Below are positions 43,890 through 52,329 of a DNA stretch of 64,000 nucleotides, in pieces. The position numbers and the translations under genes are program-made. The DNA lies in NCBI GenBank assembly GCA_964481175.1, contig CAYZSZ010000001.1, positions 1-64,000 on the forward strand. Direction: 5' to 3'. Source of the DNA: JAGOVB01 sp964481175 (GTDB lineage Bacteria > Patescibacteriota > Minisyncoccia > Phycocordibacterales > PALSA-1337). Numbering within the stretch: position 1 is the first letter of the stretch; every line of letters begins with the position of its first letter. The notes under the pieces were generated by a model that saw nothing but the letters and a program-made list of their open reading frames with translations, searched no databases and was not told the DNA's origin.

Positions 43890-45518
43890 TTATTTCGCAG
43901 GCAGCTCTACAAAGAATTGTGATCCCTTTCCCTCTCCTTCAGATGTAGCCCAGACTTTTCCATGGTGTGCATCGACGATCTGTTTTGCAACGAATAGTCC
44001 AAGACCAGTTCCGTGTATATTTGTTTTATTTGCATTGTATGCACGAGCAAATTTCTGGAAGAGTGAAGTGATTGTTTCTGGTCGCATACCGATACCAGTA
44101 TCTTTTACTGAAAACTTTATTTTCCCATTTTCTTTTGCTAACGAAACAGTGATTTTTCCTGTTGGCGTGTACTTTACTGAGTTGTCGATAAGGTTCATAA
44201 ATACTTGTTTTATCTTGTCTGGGTCTGCAGGGGCAATATATGTATCAGGAGCAGCATCAAATGCAAACTCGACTCCTGCTTTTTTAATATTTGGTTCTAT
44301 TTCACCGATCACATCTTTTACGATTTTCAAAAGATCCTGGTCTGTGAAGTAATACTTCATACTACCGAGCTCGATTCGAGAAATATTCAAATAGTCTTCG
44401 ACTACGTTTGCCAATGTTTTTGATGATTCAAATATACGAGAGACTGCTTCTTTTACATCTTTGTTGATCTCACCATAATCTCCATCAAGCACTAGTGAGG
44501 CATACCCTTTCATCGCAGCGAGTGGACTCTTGAGCTGATGCGTAGCAAATGAAACGAACTCTGATTTTTGTTTGTCTTGTTCGACGAGGCGATCGTTTGC
44601 TTTTTGTAGGTCCACACGGAGTGTAACTTCTTTTTCAACACTCTTTGTTAAAAAGTATCCAAAGAACAAAGAAGTAGTTCCAGAGACGAGAACGAGCAAT
44701 CGCGGGAAGTATCCTTCGATAAAGAGAAGCTGCGAGAACACAGTCACGACCAATGTCACTACGAGCATCTCAGCTCCCAATAGTTTGATATTGAATGTAT
44801 GGTAACGGACGATGAGAAATGCGAGGATACCGATAAAGAACAACACTCCGAGCAAACCAAACATCTCCACCTGATAGTTTCCACTTTTTTCTGAGTAGTA
44901 GCCTGCAGCAAAGAATGAGAGTAAGAACAAAATAAGACCAGAGTTTAGTAAAAGGATTTGTTTTGTTTTATTTACTGTCCTGTTGTAAATGGTTACAAGC
45001 GCGAGGATGGCAATAGAAGCAGAGAGTAGCATCTTTAATGCGATCACGTAGTACTCCATAAAAGGATACTCGACTGCGATGCATTCATTTAAATCAAAAT
45101 ATGAAATATTCCAACCGGTAATAGTAGAAAGTGGTAGAGGTAAAAATACAACGAGAGCAACAGCTTTTGCGATCCACGGAATATCTCGCTCATATGCAAA
45201 TACATACGCAAAATAAAAGCTGAGGCCGTATATGAGGACGGCAAACATCTCGATCGGAGACCAAGAAAACATGACGATACTACTGAGATCATAATTGAGC
45301 CAGATCGAGAGATTACAAACTACCCATGCTACAAACGCCAATGAAATACCGAGAAAGATTTTTGAGAGCAGTAATTGCTTTTGGCGAGTGTAGACAAAGA
45401 ACCCAAGGAGGAGTGTAAAAAAAGCTGTCGGAATATGCGTATAGTAAAGTATCGGCGCAACTTCTTCGACAATACCTTTGCAATATTGAATATTTTCAAT
45501 CAGGTTAAAATCAACCAT
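43890..45518 (-). CDS. membrane sensor histidine kinase
   Basis: The 542-residue protein has seven to nine membrane spans (about 20-310) in place of a periplasmic sensor, then HisKA with FATHQLKSPLAAMKGYASLV (H box) and HATPase with NLIDNSVKYT, DTGIGM and GTGLGLFVAKQIVDAHHG. I chose ATG 45518; the frame is open to 45581. TATACT ends ten bases before this ATG. No response regulator is adjacent, so its partner is elsewhere. It overlaps the upstream gene by eight bases. Confidence 0.9.
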   Translation of the reverse strand: MVDFNLIENIQYCKGIVEEVAPILYYTHIPTAFFTLLLGFFVYTRQKQLLLSKIFLGISLAFVAWVVCNLSIWLNYDLSSIVMFSWSPIEMFAVLIYGLSFYFAYVFAYERDIPWIAKAVALVVFLPLPLSTITGWNISYFDLNECIAVEYPFMEYYVIALKMLLSASIAILALVTIYNRTVNKTKQILLLNSGLILFLLSFFAAGYYSEKSGNYQVEMFGLLGVLFFIGILAFLIVRYHTFNIKLLGAEMLVVTLVVTVFSQLLFIEGYFPRLLVLVSGTTSLFFGYFLTKSVEKEVTLRVDLQKANDRLVEQDKQKSEFVSFATHQLKSPLAAMKGYASLVLDGDYGEINKDVKEAVSRIFESSKTLANVVEDYLNISRIELGSMKYYFTDQDLLKIVKDVIGEIEPNIKKAGVEFAFDAAPDTYIAPADPDKIKQVFMNLIDNSVKYTPTGKITVSLAKENGKIKFSVKDTGIGMRPETITSLFQKFARAYNANKTNIHGTGLGLFVAKQIVDAHHGKVWATSEGEGKGSQFFVELPAK

Positions 45519-46239
45519 TGTTATTAGTAGTATACACTTCTTTTGGATAAAAAAGCCACGAATTTTCCCCTTCGAACTCAAATGGTAAGAGTGGATATAT
45601 AAGCGGGATACATCCGTAGAACTCTTTTATCTTTTCAATACTTGGAATCAGCTTTGTATCGAGAAACTTTTTTTCTTCTCGATCCTCCAGGAGGAAGTTT
45701 TCAAAAAGAATACCGTGCGCCACAAACAAAGAAAAATAATTGAAATAATATACTTTGGTATTTCTCGTATTATTGAACCATTTTGTGATGTTAATGATTT
45801 TGTACGAATCAAAGTCTTTTATATGCTTGCGAGCGAGATTGTGATGAAACTCAACAAGTGACTCACCTTTGAGCGTCTTTATCGTATCAATCTTTTTGCC
45901 TTCATCATTGAAATCGATAATGACTTTCTTTTTTTCTTCAGTGCGGATGAGACCGAGATGATATTTTGTCTTGTTCACCGCCACAAACTTGTCATAATAT
46001 TCCAAAAAGACCACTGGGAGACCTATGTCTTTGGCTAAGTCTAAAAAATACAACGTCTCTTTGTTTGGCGTGATGATGTTGCGGCAGAAAAATAGACATG
46101 GCTCATCAGGCATCCAGTCGGGGTATGCATCACCCATCGTTTCTTTTACTTTTTTGATGAGCTCGCTGTTTTTATTTCGTTTTTTGAGCTCACGAAGAGC
46201 CTCCGTCAGGCGAGTATAGAAAAGTGGTTCTGGTTTCAT
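45511..46239 (-). CDS. conserved protein of unknown function
   Basis: The 242-residue soluble protein begins MKPEPLFYTRLTEALRELKK and contains MGDAYPDWMPDEPCLFFCRN and YLLxLA-like stretches. I recognise no family. The start at 46239 lies one base after the upstream small gene's stop; the end overlaps the histidine kinase start, so the three genes form one unit and may share a signalling role. Confidence 0.6.
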   Translation of the reverse strand: MKPEPLFYTRLTEALRELKKRNKNSELIKKVKETMGDAYPDWMPDEPCLFFCRNIITPNKETLYFLDLAKDIGLPVVFLEYYDKFVAVNKTKYHLGLIRTEEKKKVIIDFNDEGKKIDTIKTLKGESLVEFHHNLARKHIKDFDSYKIINITKWFNNTRNTKVYYFNYFSLFVAHGILFENFLLEDREEKKFLDTKLIPSIEKIKEFYGCIPLIYPLLPFEFEGENSWLFYPKEVYTTNNNG

Positions 46240-46240
46240 G

Positions 46241-46426
46241 TTATTCTGCTGACAAACAGGTTGACTGAGCGAGGCAAGCTTCGATCTCACCATTTCTCAC
46301 AAAATATGTTTGTTCATCTACGGTGAGTGAGACATTGTACTCCCCTTTGTAGATATACATGTATCCGGCATAGGCGATAGAGCCAAATATAGTGAGTAGT
46401 AAGATAATGAGCAAAAACTTATTCAT
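46241..46426 (-). CDS. small membrane-anchored protein
   Basis: The 61-residue product has an N-terminal membrane span or signal (MNKFLLIILLLTIFGSIAYA) and a short outer part with two Cys. It is preceded by a -10 box exactly six bases upstream and leads the three-gene unit with the histidine kinase. Function is unknown. Confidence 0.6.
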   Translation of the reverse strand: MNKFLLIILLLTIFGSIAYAGYMYIYKGEYNVSLTVDEQTYFVRNGEIEACLAQSTCLSAE

Positions 46427-46432
46427 ACTAGT

Positions 46433-46438
46433 ATTATA
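46433..46438 (-). promoter_or_regulatory. -10 TATAAT, leaderless start
   Basis: The box ends six bases before ATG 46426 on the minus strand, right after the transporter stop. Confidence 0.6.
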
Positions 46439-46440
46439 TA

Positions 46441-47343
46441 CTAAAACGCTGCGAGGATTCCCCCAGCTACGATAAACAGCGTTGCAATCCCCTTTTTAAT
46501 CAAAATCCCACGAGAGATTTCTTCTTCGATGAGATGGGGCGCAAACATCGTAAACAAAATACCAAGGATAAAAATAAATAATGGCTGAGTCCCCTCGATG
46601 CTCAGTACGAGAGCAACTGGTGCAAGTGTGATTGCAAAGGCAAATGAAAGATTGCCGATAACGGTAGCCGCTTCTGAAACTAGGTTGATACCGAGAATAG
46701 TTCCACTGCTCGTAGTCACGGTTTTGATAAAATCTTGTCGTGCTTTTTTAATCAACAAGAAAATCAAAATACCGAAGACGAGAAGACCGACATTTTCCCA
46801 AAACGAAACAGTGATAAAGTTCGAATCGAGTGCCATCAGTTTAAATACCGTTCGTTGCAAGGCAAAGATGACCGATGAAAGCGACATGAGTAAGATCAGC
46901 TTCCATTTGATCGTGCCCCGCTCTACCGTGAGTATAAGTGCCCCGATGATAATGAGCAGCGATGCGAGCGTGTGCATCTTTGACAATAACTCTCCCAAGA
47001 GGACATACCCAAAAATAAATCCAAATACAGGGATGAGCTGAAAGAATGGAGCGACGATCGAAGTCTCTTCATCAAATAGGCATAGCAAATAGACATATAT
47101 TGCAAACGCTCCAGCACAACCAGATGCAATCATGATCCAAATATGTTGGGTCGGTATGTCGAATATAGTACGGTCAAAGTAATAAAGGACTGGTAGTGTA
47201 ATGATTGCAAAGAAAGTCGAGAACAGCATGAGCGACCCTATCCCTCCCTCTCGTTTAAAAAACTTGTCGAGTAAAAACTTGTCAGCAAAGTTTACCAATG
47301 CCCACAAGATAGGTCCGACAAGTGCATAAAAAATCCAGTTCAT
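46441..47343 (-). CDS. DMT/EamA-family membrane transporter
   Basis: The 300-residue protein has about ten membrane spans in two similar halves, each with the EamA pattern (PILWALVNFADKFLLDKFF; PVFGFIFGYVLLGELLS; EGTQPLFIFILGILFTMFAP). Substrate is unknown; relatives export amino acids or other metabolites. I chose ATG 47343, six bases after TG-C-TACCAT. Confidence 0.8.
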   Translation of the reverse strand: MNWIFYALVGPILWALVNFADKFLLDKFFKREGGIGSLMLFSTFFAIITLPVLYYFDRTIFDIPTQHIWIMIASGCAGAFAIYVYLLCLFDEETSIVAPFFQLIPVFGFIFGYVLLGELLSKMHTLASLLIIIGALILTVERGTIKWKLILLMSLSSVIFALQRTVFKLMALDSNFITVSFWENVGLLVFGILIFLLIKKARQDFIKTVTTSSGTILGINLVSEAATVIGNLSFAFAITLAPVALVLSIEGTQPLFIFILGILFTMFAPHLIEEEISRGILIKKGIATLFIVAGGILAAF

Positions 47344-47349
47344 ATCCAT

Positions 47350-47358
47350 ATGGTAGCA
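47350..47358 (-). promoter_or_regulatory. weak extended -10 (TG-C-TACCAT)
   Basis: The box ends six bases before ATG 47343. The divergent sigma-factor promoter overlaps this region. Confidence 0.4.
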
Positions 47359-47361
47359 TAA

Positions 47362-47390
47362 TTGACACATGCCGATAGTAGTTATAGTAT
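47362..47390 (+). promoter_or_regulatory. promoter TTGACA with TATAGT (15) or TAGTAT (17)
   Basis: A perfect -35 box at 47362-47367 precedes two overlapping -10 candidates. The sigma-factor gene starts about 50 bases downstream. Confidence 0.5.
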
Positions 47391-47439
47391 TTCTTTCAGA
47401 CCAACAACCTTCCCAACCTCAACCACAATCCTGTTGACC

Positions 47440-48447
47440 ATGAGCGTAAATCCTTTCAAACCGCGACTGCACAAACTAGCATCTCGCACTGGTGCCGCTC
47501 CGGTGCCAGCCATCGAAGTGCCCAGAGTAGACCCTGATCCAGCACCTGCAGCAGTGAGTCATGTCCGTTCTCTCGCCCGCGAGGGTGATTATGCACTGCG
47601 GTCGTATTTGCGAGAAATCAGCGAAGTCCCCCTCCTCACACCACAGGAGGAAATCGAACTGGCAGGCAGAATCCAGGCCGGTGACCACCGGGCTCGCGAT
47701 CGTATGATCCGTGCCAACCTCCGCCTGGTGGTGAAAATCGCCAAGGATTATGACGGGATGGGCTTGCCCCTCCTCGACATGATCAACGAAGGCAACATCG
47801 GCCTCATGAAGGCTGTCGAGCGTTTCGACCCTACCAAGGGAGCAAAGCTCTCGACGTACGCAGCCTGGTGGATCAAACAAGCCATCAAGCGAGGACTTGC
47901 CAATCAAGGAAAGACGATCCGTCTCCCGGTCCACCTGGTGGACCGAGTGGCAAAAATCCGTCGCACCGCGATCAAGCTCCACGAGGAGCTTGGGCGTGAG
48001 CCGACTGATGCAGAGATCGCCGAAGTCCTGGGCATGACCGCCGAGCGAGTGACCGAGCTCATCACAGCGAGCTATCGTCCTGCATCACTGGACGCGACCG
48101 TCGGAGAAGATGGTGAGTCGGAGTTTATGGATATCGTGCCTGACCCGAATAGCACGACTGCCTACGAAGACTTCGAGCAGCAGACTCGGCACGAGCTCAT
48201 CAAGAAACTTACTGTCGCACATCTCGATGACCGTGAGCTCGCAATCATTCAGTCCCGCTTCGGTATCGACGGCGGCTCCGAGCGTACGCTTGAGGAAGTG
48301 GGCGAGCGATTTGGCGTCACCCGCGAGCGGATCCGGCAGCTTCAAAACATTGCGCTCAAAAAGCTTCGGAAAGCGATGCTAAAGCACGAAGCAGTCCGAG
48401 ACCCTGAGCTGGATGAGCTGGCTGCCAGAGCATCAGCAATCAAGTAG
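47440..48447 (+). CDS. rpoD: RNA polymerase primary-type sigma-70 factor
   Basis: The 335-residue protein has region 1.2 (ALRSYLREISEVPLLTPQEE), region 2 (RMIRANLRLVVKIAKDYDGM, GNIGLMKAVERFDPTKGAKL, STYAAWWIKQAIKRGL), region 3 and region 4 (RTLEEVGERFGVTRERIRQL). The acidic region 1.1 is absent. Codon use is markedly GC-rich relative to neighbours. I chose ATG 48 bases after the promoter region; an in-frame start at 47362 would overlap the -35 box. Confidence 0.93.
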   Translation: MSVNPFKPRLHKLASRTGAAPVPAIEVPRVDPDPAPAAVSHVRSLAREGDYALRSYLREISEVPLLTPQEEIELAGRIQAGDHRARDRMIRANLRLVVKIAKDYDGMGLPLLDMINEGNIGLMKAVERFDPTKGAKLSTYAAWWIKQAIKRGLANQGKTIRLPVHLVDRVAKIRRTAIKLHEELGREPTDAEIAEVLGMTAERVTELITASYRPASLDATVGEDGESEFMDIVPDPNSTTAYEDFEQQTRHELIKKLTVAHLDDRELAIIQSRFGIDGGSERTLEEVGERFGVTRERIRQLQNIALKKLRKAMLKHEAVRDPELDELAARASAIK

Positions 48448-48465
48448 GCTATAACAGCTTACGAA

Positions 48466-48506
48466 ACCCCGTACCACGAGAAATGGTACGGGTGTTTTTA
48501 TTTATT
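48466..48506 (+). terminator. rho-independent terminator after rpoD
   Basis: The stem ACCCCGTACCA/TGGTACGGGT is followed by GTTTTTATTTATTTT. Confidence 0.85.
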
Positions 48507-49784
48507 TTAAATCAAATCCAAGTACTCCCCATACCCCAATTCTTTCATTCTCTCTTTTGGGATAAATCTTAATGCAGCAGAGTTCATACACCACCGCTTT
48601 CCTCCTTTGTCCTGTGGTCCATCATCAAATACATGTCCAAGATGTGAGTCAGCGACAGCAGAACGGACCTCGGTGCGTTTTGTAAACAACGTATTGTCTT
48701 CGTGGAGAGTGACTGCTTTTTCTGAAATAGGTTTTGTGAAAGAAGGCCAGCCAGTTCCTGACTCGTATTTGTCTTTTGATGAAAATAGGGCTTCACCAGA
48801 AACAATATCTACATATATTCCCTCTTCATGGTTGTCCCAATACTCATTTTCAAACGGTGGCTCCGTGCCATTTTCTTTTACTACATGATACTGGAGCTCG
48901 GTGAGCCCAGAATGTTTTTTAATGTATTCATTTCTTCCCGAAGCATTGCGGTAATATGTGTAGCGAACTGGATTCTTTTCATAATAGTCCTGGTGATAGT
49001 CTTCGGCTTTATAAAAAACAGGTCGTGGGAGGATCGGTATCGGTAGTCCTTTTGCTACTTCACGGGCGATCTTTTCTTCTTCTTTATTTCCAAAATATAT
49101 TGCTGATGAGTACTGTAGTCCCCGATCGACAAAAGAGCCGGTCGTATCGTTTGGATCTGCGTGAGTCAAAATATGCTCGACTAGTTTCCGGTAATTTATC
49201 TTTGTAGCATCGTAGTGCACTTCGACTACCTCTCGGTGGCCTCCTGCTGCATAGTTTTCATATGTTGGATTAGCTGTGGTACCGCCAGCGTATCCAGAGA
49301 TGACATCTCCGACTCCACGTAGTTTTTCAAAATCTGCTTCGACACACCAAAAGCACCCACCAGCAAAGAGTGCTGTACTGTCAGCTGTCACTATTTCTTG
49401 TGTTGTTTCTGGTTTGTCTTTCCAAATATGTAGATAGACCCCGGCATAGTGGACGACAACATAGAGAAAGAAAATGTAGCCGACAACACAGGTGATCACA
49501 GTGAGTGCGACTGTATTTATGATTTCATTTCTGCGACGCTTTGCTTCATCGATCGTACATATTCCCTTTTTTCTCCTGAAATAAAGAAACAAAGCGATCA
49601 CCATGGCGATGAGTCCCGCTATACGAAAGACCCATTTGTAGTCTCCATACAGTGTGTCAGCGAGAGAGGTGGCAAAGCCCAATGTGCCGATACCAAACAC
49701 AACTAGAATCACCGGAGAAAGACAGCAGAGTGAAGCGATGATGACTGGCACAGAACTTATTTTGAGGATTTCTTTGATATTCAT
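48507..49784 (-). CDS. msrAB: fusion: MerT-like membrane domain, MsrA, MsrB
   Basis: The 425-residue protein reduces both epimers of methionine sulfoxide in its soluble part. MsrA carries catalytic Cys144 in [12 protein letters not shown]. MsrB has [28 protein letters not shown] and Cys399 in [11 protein letters not shown]; the structural zinc CxxC pairs are absent. The first 120 residues have three or four membrane spans with the paired Cys20-Cys21 in [16 protein letters not shown], recalling MerT and related thiol-bearing membrane proteins. The Msr domains probably face the outside and the Cys pair may supply electrons; this is inference. The start is set by a -10 box six bases upstream. 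Confidence 0.9.
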   Translation of the reverse strand: MNIKEILKISSVPVIIASLCCLSPVILVVFGIGTLGFATSLADTLYGDYKWVFRIAGLIAMVIALFLYFRRKKGICTIDEAKRRRNEIINTVALTVITCVVGYIFFLYVVVHYAGVYLHIWKDKPETTQEIVTADSTALFAGGCFWCVEADFEKLRGVGDVISGYAGGTTANPTYENYAAGGHREVVEVHYDATKINYRKLVEHILTHADPNDTTGSFVDRGLQYSSAIYFGNKEEEKIAREVAKGLPIPILPRPVFYKAEDYHQDYYEKNPVRYTYYRNASGRNEYIKKHSGLTELQYHVVKENGTEPPFENEYWDNHEEGIYVDIVSGEALFSSKDKYESGTGWPSFTKPISEKAVTLHEDNTLFTKRTEVRSAVADSHLGHVFDDGPQDKGGKRWCMNSAALRFIPKERMKELGYGEYLDLI

Positions 49785-49790
49785 GTGGTA

Positions 49791-49799
49791 AGTATAGCA
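49791..49799 (-). promoter_or_regulatory. extended -10 (TG-C-TATACT), leaderless start
   Basis: The box ends six bases before the msrAB ATG at 49784. Confidence 0.65.
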
Positions 49800-49802
49800 C
49801 TG

Positions 49803-49831
49803 TTGACTTTATGTAAAGACAATGTCATAAT
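49803..49831 (+). promoter_or_regulatory. canonical promoter TTGACT-17-CATAAT
   Basis: Good -35 and -10 boxes at ideal spacing, with an upstream TG, give a leader of about 35 bases with a purine-rich AAGAGAG before ATG 49874. Confidence 0.6.
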
Positions 49832-49873
49832 CCGCCTGTTAGTCAACAAAAACCAAGAGAAAGAGAGTTCTAG

Positions 49874-50470
49874 ATGTCCTTTAACATCAGAAACGTTCAA
49901 TTCGTGTTCGCACGTCACGGTCAGGCCGATCCGGCGAAAATCGGACAGCAGGACCAAGACCGGCCGCTCAATGAGACGGGAATCGAACAAGCAAAAAGCC
50001 TGGAGCGAATGCTTGTGAACATGGTCTTCGACCTCGCGCTCATTTCGCCGACGAACCGCAACTGGCAGACTGCAGAGATCGTGCTCGAAGACATGCGGCC
50101 TGAGATGATGGAACTGGAAGCCCTCCTCAATCACCAAGACGGCAGTGTCAACGCCGACATCAAAGCGATGTATGAGGAGCTTGGGCACTCCACTCTCCGT
50201 GCCTACCTCAGGCACCCAAAGGCAGAGGCGCTGCGAAGTTTTGCTGAGCATGCGGCTCGTGAAATCGAAAGCGAAGTCGCTCTTCGGGCAGACGAGGCCA
50301 CAGCGTTTGACGTCTTCGTCTCCGGCAATAGCGTCCTCATGAACGCGATCATCAGCGAGATGTTCCCCACCTGCGCCGCAAACGTACTCGACTTCGTCTT
50401 TACCGAGGGCGGTGCGGTCAAGATCAGTGTCGACCATCATGGTGATGCGACGTTCATCGTCGTGAACTGA
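49874..50470 (+). CDS. histidine phosphatase superfamily protein lacking the second catalytic His
   Basis: The 198-residue protein has FARHGQADP (RHG motif), DRPLNETGIEQAKSLERML and LISPTNRNWQTAEIV, as in phosphoglycerate-mutase-like phosphatases. At the second histidine site the sequence is VFVSGNSVLMNAII, with no His where VSHG or VGHG is expected, so normal catalysis is doubtful. Codon use is GC-rich. It is followed by a terminator and a related gene with the opposite defect. The role may be binding of a phosphorylated ligand or regulation (inference). Confidence 0.82.
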   Translation: MSFNIRNVQFVFARHGQADPAKIGQQDQDRPLNETGIEQAKSLERMLVNMVFDLALISPTNRNWQTAEIVLEDMRPEMMELEALLNHQDGSVNADIKAMYEELGHSTLRAYLRHPKAEALRSFAEHAAREIESEVALRADEATAFDVFVSGNSVLMNAIISEMFPTCAANVLDFVFTEGGAVKISVDHHGDATFIVVN

Positions 50471-50472
50471 TC

Positions 50473-50501
50473 TACGGTTCGGAGCACTCCTCAAGCTTCA
50501 A
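50473..50501 (+). repeat. 29-base 3' UTR repeat, copy 1
   Basis: TACGGTTCGGAGCACTCC plus eleven more bases to CAAGCTTCAA recurs after the second phosphatase gene at 51243-51271 with two differences. Confidence 0.8.
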
Positions 50502-50503
50502 CG

Positions 50504-50537
50504 ACCCATCATGTCTCTGACCTCTGGTGGGTTTTTC
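50504..50537 (+). terminator. rho-independent terminator
   Basis: The stem ACCCATCA/TGGTGGGT with one mismatch is followed by TTTTTC. Confidence 0.65.
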
Positions 50538-50614
50538 TATTATTGACTCACAAGGCGAATTATAGTAAAAAGATGTAGTTAGTAAACAGAACCAAAAAGA
50601 AGAAAGGTAGTCTT

Positions 50615-51238
50615 GTGACACGATTCTACAATTGCACATTGGTATTTGTCCAGCACGCCCAGGCAGCATCGGGCAGCGACGACAGAACGCGCATTCTCAC
50701 CATTGGAGGGCGGCGACAGGCTGTCGCGCTCATGGAGAGACTTGGTGGACTGAGGTACGACTTTGTCGTCATCTCACCTACGAACAGAGCCCGGCAGACC
50801 GCGGGCGCTCTCGCGGGCGACATTGAGACGACGAGAATCATCGAGATCAAATCGATGTACGGAACCTTGGTTCCGGCCGATCACCGAGATCTGTTGGGGA
50901 TGTTTGGGGATCTTGGTTACGACAGGCCTCTGGCGGATTATTTCAGCCACAGGCATAACCCTGCCCTGCGCCGACTCTCCGAGCAATGCGTCCTCGACAT
51001 CCGCCAGGATCTCGGCGACGCAGTTGCTGGCAGAAACCTCTTGTTTGTCGGCCATCCTGGCCTGTTGAGCGGATTGATTTACAACATGTTCGACGAAGGC
51101 GCAATTAAAACCCTTGCCCTCACCCACGTTCTTGGCGAATGCGGAGCGATACGCATCGACACCGACGGCCAAGGCGAAGCAGTCGCTGAAGTCGTCGCAC
51201 AGGGCCGCGTCGAAACAGTCACGGCAGTCGTGCACTGA
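50615..51238 (+). CDS. histidine phosphatase superfamily protein with altered RHG motif
   Basis: The 207-residue protein starts at GTG 50615 after a GAAAGG site. It has FVQHAQAAS where RHGxx is expected (Arg to Gln, Gly to Ala), VVISPTNRARQTAGALAG, and an intact second His in FVGHPGLLSGLI. It is thus the mirror image of the preceding paralogue, which keeps RHG but lacks the second His. GC-rich codon use. It converges on a PEP-synthase-like gene with a shared terminator. Confidence 0.8.
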   Translation: MTRFYNCTLVFVQHAQAASGSDDRTRILTIGGRRQAVALMERLGGLRYDFVVISPTNRARQTAGALAGDIETTRIIEIKSMYGTLVPADHRDLLGMFGDLGYDRPLADYFSHRHNPALRRLSEQCVLDIRQDLGDAVAGRNLLFVGHPGLLSGLIYNMFDEGAIKTLALTHVLGECGAIRIDTDGQGEAVAEVVAQGRVETVTAVVH

Positions 51239-51242
51239 CAAG

Positions 51243-51271
51243 TACGGTTCGGAGCATTCCACAAGCTTCAA
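51243..51271 (+). repeat. 29-base 3' UTR repeat, copy 2
   Basis: The element shares 27 of 29 bases with 50473-50501 and likewise lies between a phosphatase stop and a terminator. Confidence 0.8.
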
Positions 51272-51305
51272 AACCCCACCACGTCGGAAGACCTGGTGGG
51301 GTTAG
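51272..51305. terminator. terminator between convergent genes
   Basis: The ten-base stem AACCCCACCA/TGGTGGGGTT overlaps the stop of the minus-strand gene. Confidence 0.75.
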
Positions 51306-52216
51306 TTTATTCTGATTAGGCTTTTTTCTGAATCGATTTCAATAACTGCTCCGTCTTTTATTATTTTACTTGCTACTTTTGTTTCTGTAACAAAAGGTTT
51401 TCTGAAAGCATATACGCTAGCGAAAATGGCGATGTCAGCGTGACTCGTCACCCCTCCCTCATCCGTCACGATCCCCGCAGCTTTGTGAAGTATTGGTAGG
51501 TAGAGGGGTGTGGTCATGGGAGCGACGAGGATGTCGCCTTCGTTTAGTTTGTGAAAGTCTTTGGGTGAGAGGATGATTTTGGCGATGCCTTTTACATTGC
51601 CTTTGTAGGCCACGTTCCCTTTTATTTCTTTTACCCGCTCCACTACTTCTTCGACATACTCAAAATTATTTTTCTTTAAAAACTCATCCCATGAAAGCGG
51701 AACATAGGTACCAGAGTGAAATATAAAAGTATCTGGTACCGGGACATGTTCGACGGCTTTGTAAAAAGGCTCGAGTGCGGCATCGACGAGCTCGCGGTAT
51801 ATGCGGCAGCGATTTATGATCTCTTCACTTCGATCTGTCTGTATATCAGCACTCCACATATTTGAAATATAGTATGGGACAACTGCGTGGACGTAGAGTC
51901 GGGCAAAACAATCGACGAGTTCGGGGATACTTACTTTGTCGTGCAGCTTTTGCTTGAACTGTTGTATCAAGTCTTTGCAAACATCAATATTGGTTTTAAA
52001 TGCATCCGAGTACGCATAGGCAAACATCAATGGTTTTAGCCGCGCATGCTCCTCTTCTGCTCGGATAGAGTCCATCCGCTCACCATCATACTTCATGATG
52101 TAGTGCTCGTACGCATCACCGATGAGGTCACGGAGATATTTTGTCTGAGCCAAAGAGGCTGCTTCAAACATCGGTGGAGCTATGTATCGAGTGCCCATTT
52201 TCTGAAGGCGGATCAT
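51302..52216 (-). CDS. PEP-synthase-like swivel (phosphohistidine) domain protein, divergent
   Basis: The 304-residue protein has an alpha-helical N-terminal 190 residues and a C-terminal PEP-utilising mobile domain: GNVKGIAKIILSPKDFHKLN, EGDILVAPMTTPLYLPIL, and EGGVTSHADIA with probable phosphohistidine His259. The stretch after the His is changed relative to AAIxAREL of the paralogues, so phosphorylation is uncertain. It has no ATP-grasp domain. It is the most diverged of five array members and is separated from the others by the phosphatase gene at 52330. Confidence 0.8.
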   Translation of the reverse strand: MIRLQKMGTRYIAPPMFEAASLAQTKYLRDLIGDAYEHYIMKYDGERMDSIRAEEEHARLKPLMFAYAYSDAFKTNIDVCKDLIQQFKQKLHDKVSIPELVDCFARLYVHAVVPYYISNMWSADIQTDRSEEIINRCRIYRELVDAALEPFYKAVEHVPVPDTFIFHSGTYVPLSWDEFLKKNNFEYVEEVVERVKEIKGNVAYKGNVKGIAKIILSPKDFHKLNEGDILVAPMTTPLYLPILHKAAGIVTDEGGVTSHADIAIFASVYAFRKPFVTETKVASKIIKDGAVIEIDSEKSLIRIN

Positions 52217-52222
52217 GAAATA

Positions 52223-52231
52223 AATATAGCA
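52223..52231 (-). promoter_or_regulatory. extended -10 (TG-C-TATATT), leaderless start
   Basis: The box ends six bases before ATG 52216 on the minus strand. Confidence 0.6.
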
Positions 52232-52254
52232 TTTTATTGATAGGCTTGAGGGGC

Positions 52255-52283
52255 TTGAAGTATTGCATTATATGTGTTATAGT
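52255..52283 (+). promoter_or_regulatory. promoter TTGAAG-17-TATAGT with extended -10
   Basis: The pair is followed by a leader of about 40 bases with TTAGGAG before the GTG start at 52330, a real Shine-Dalgarno site. Confidence 0.6.
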
Positions 52284-52329
52284 TTTTTCCGAACAGCAAC
52301 AACAGCACCCCAAACCTTAGGAGTACCAA

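Noticed and set aside
49874..51238. Prophage or insertion sequence carrying the GC-rich genes
   Set aside because: No transposase, integrase, terminal inverted repeats or target duplications are visible around these genes.
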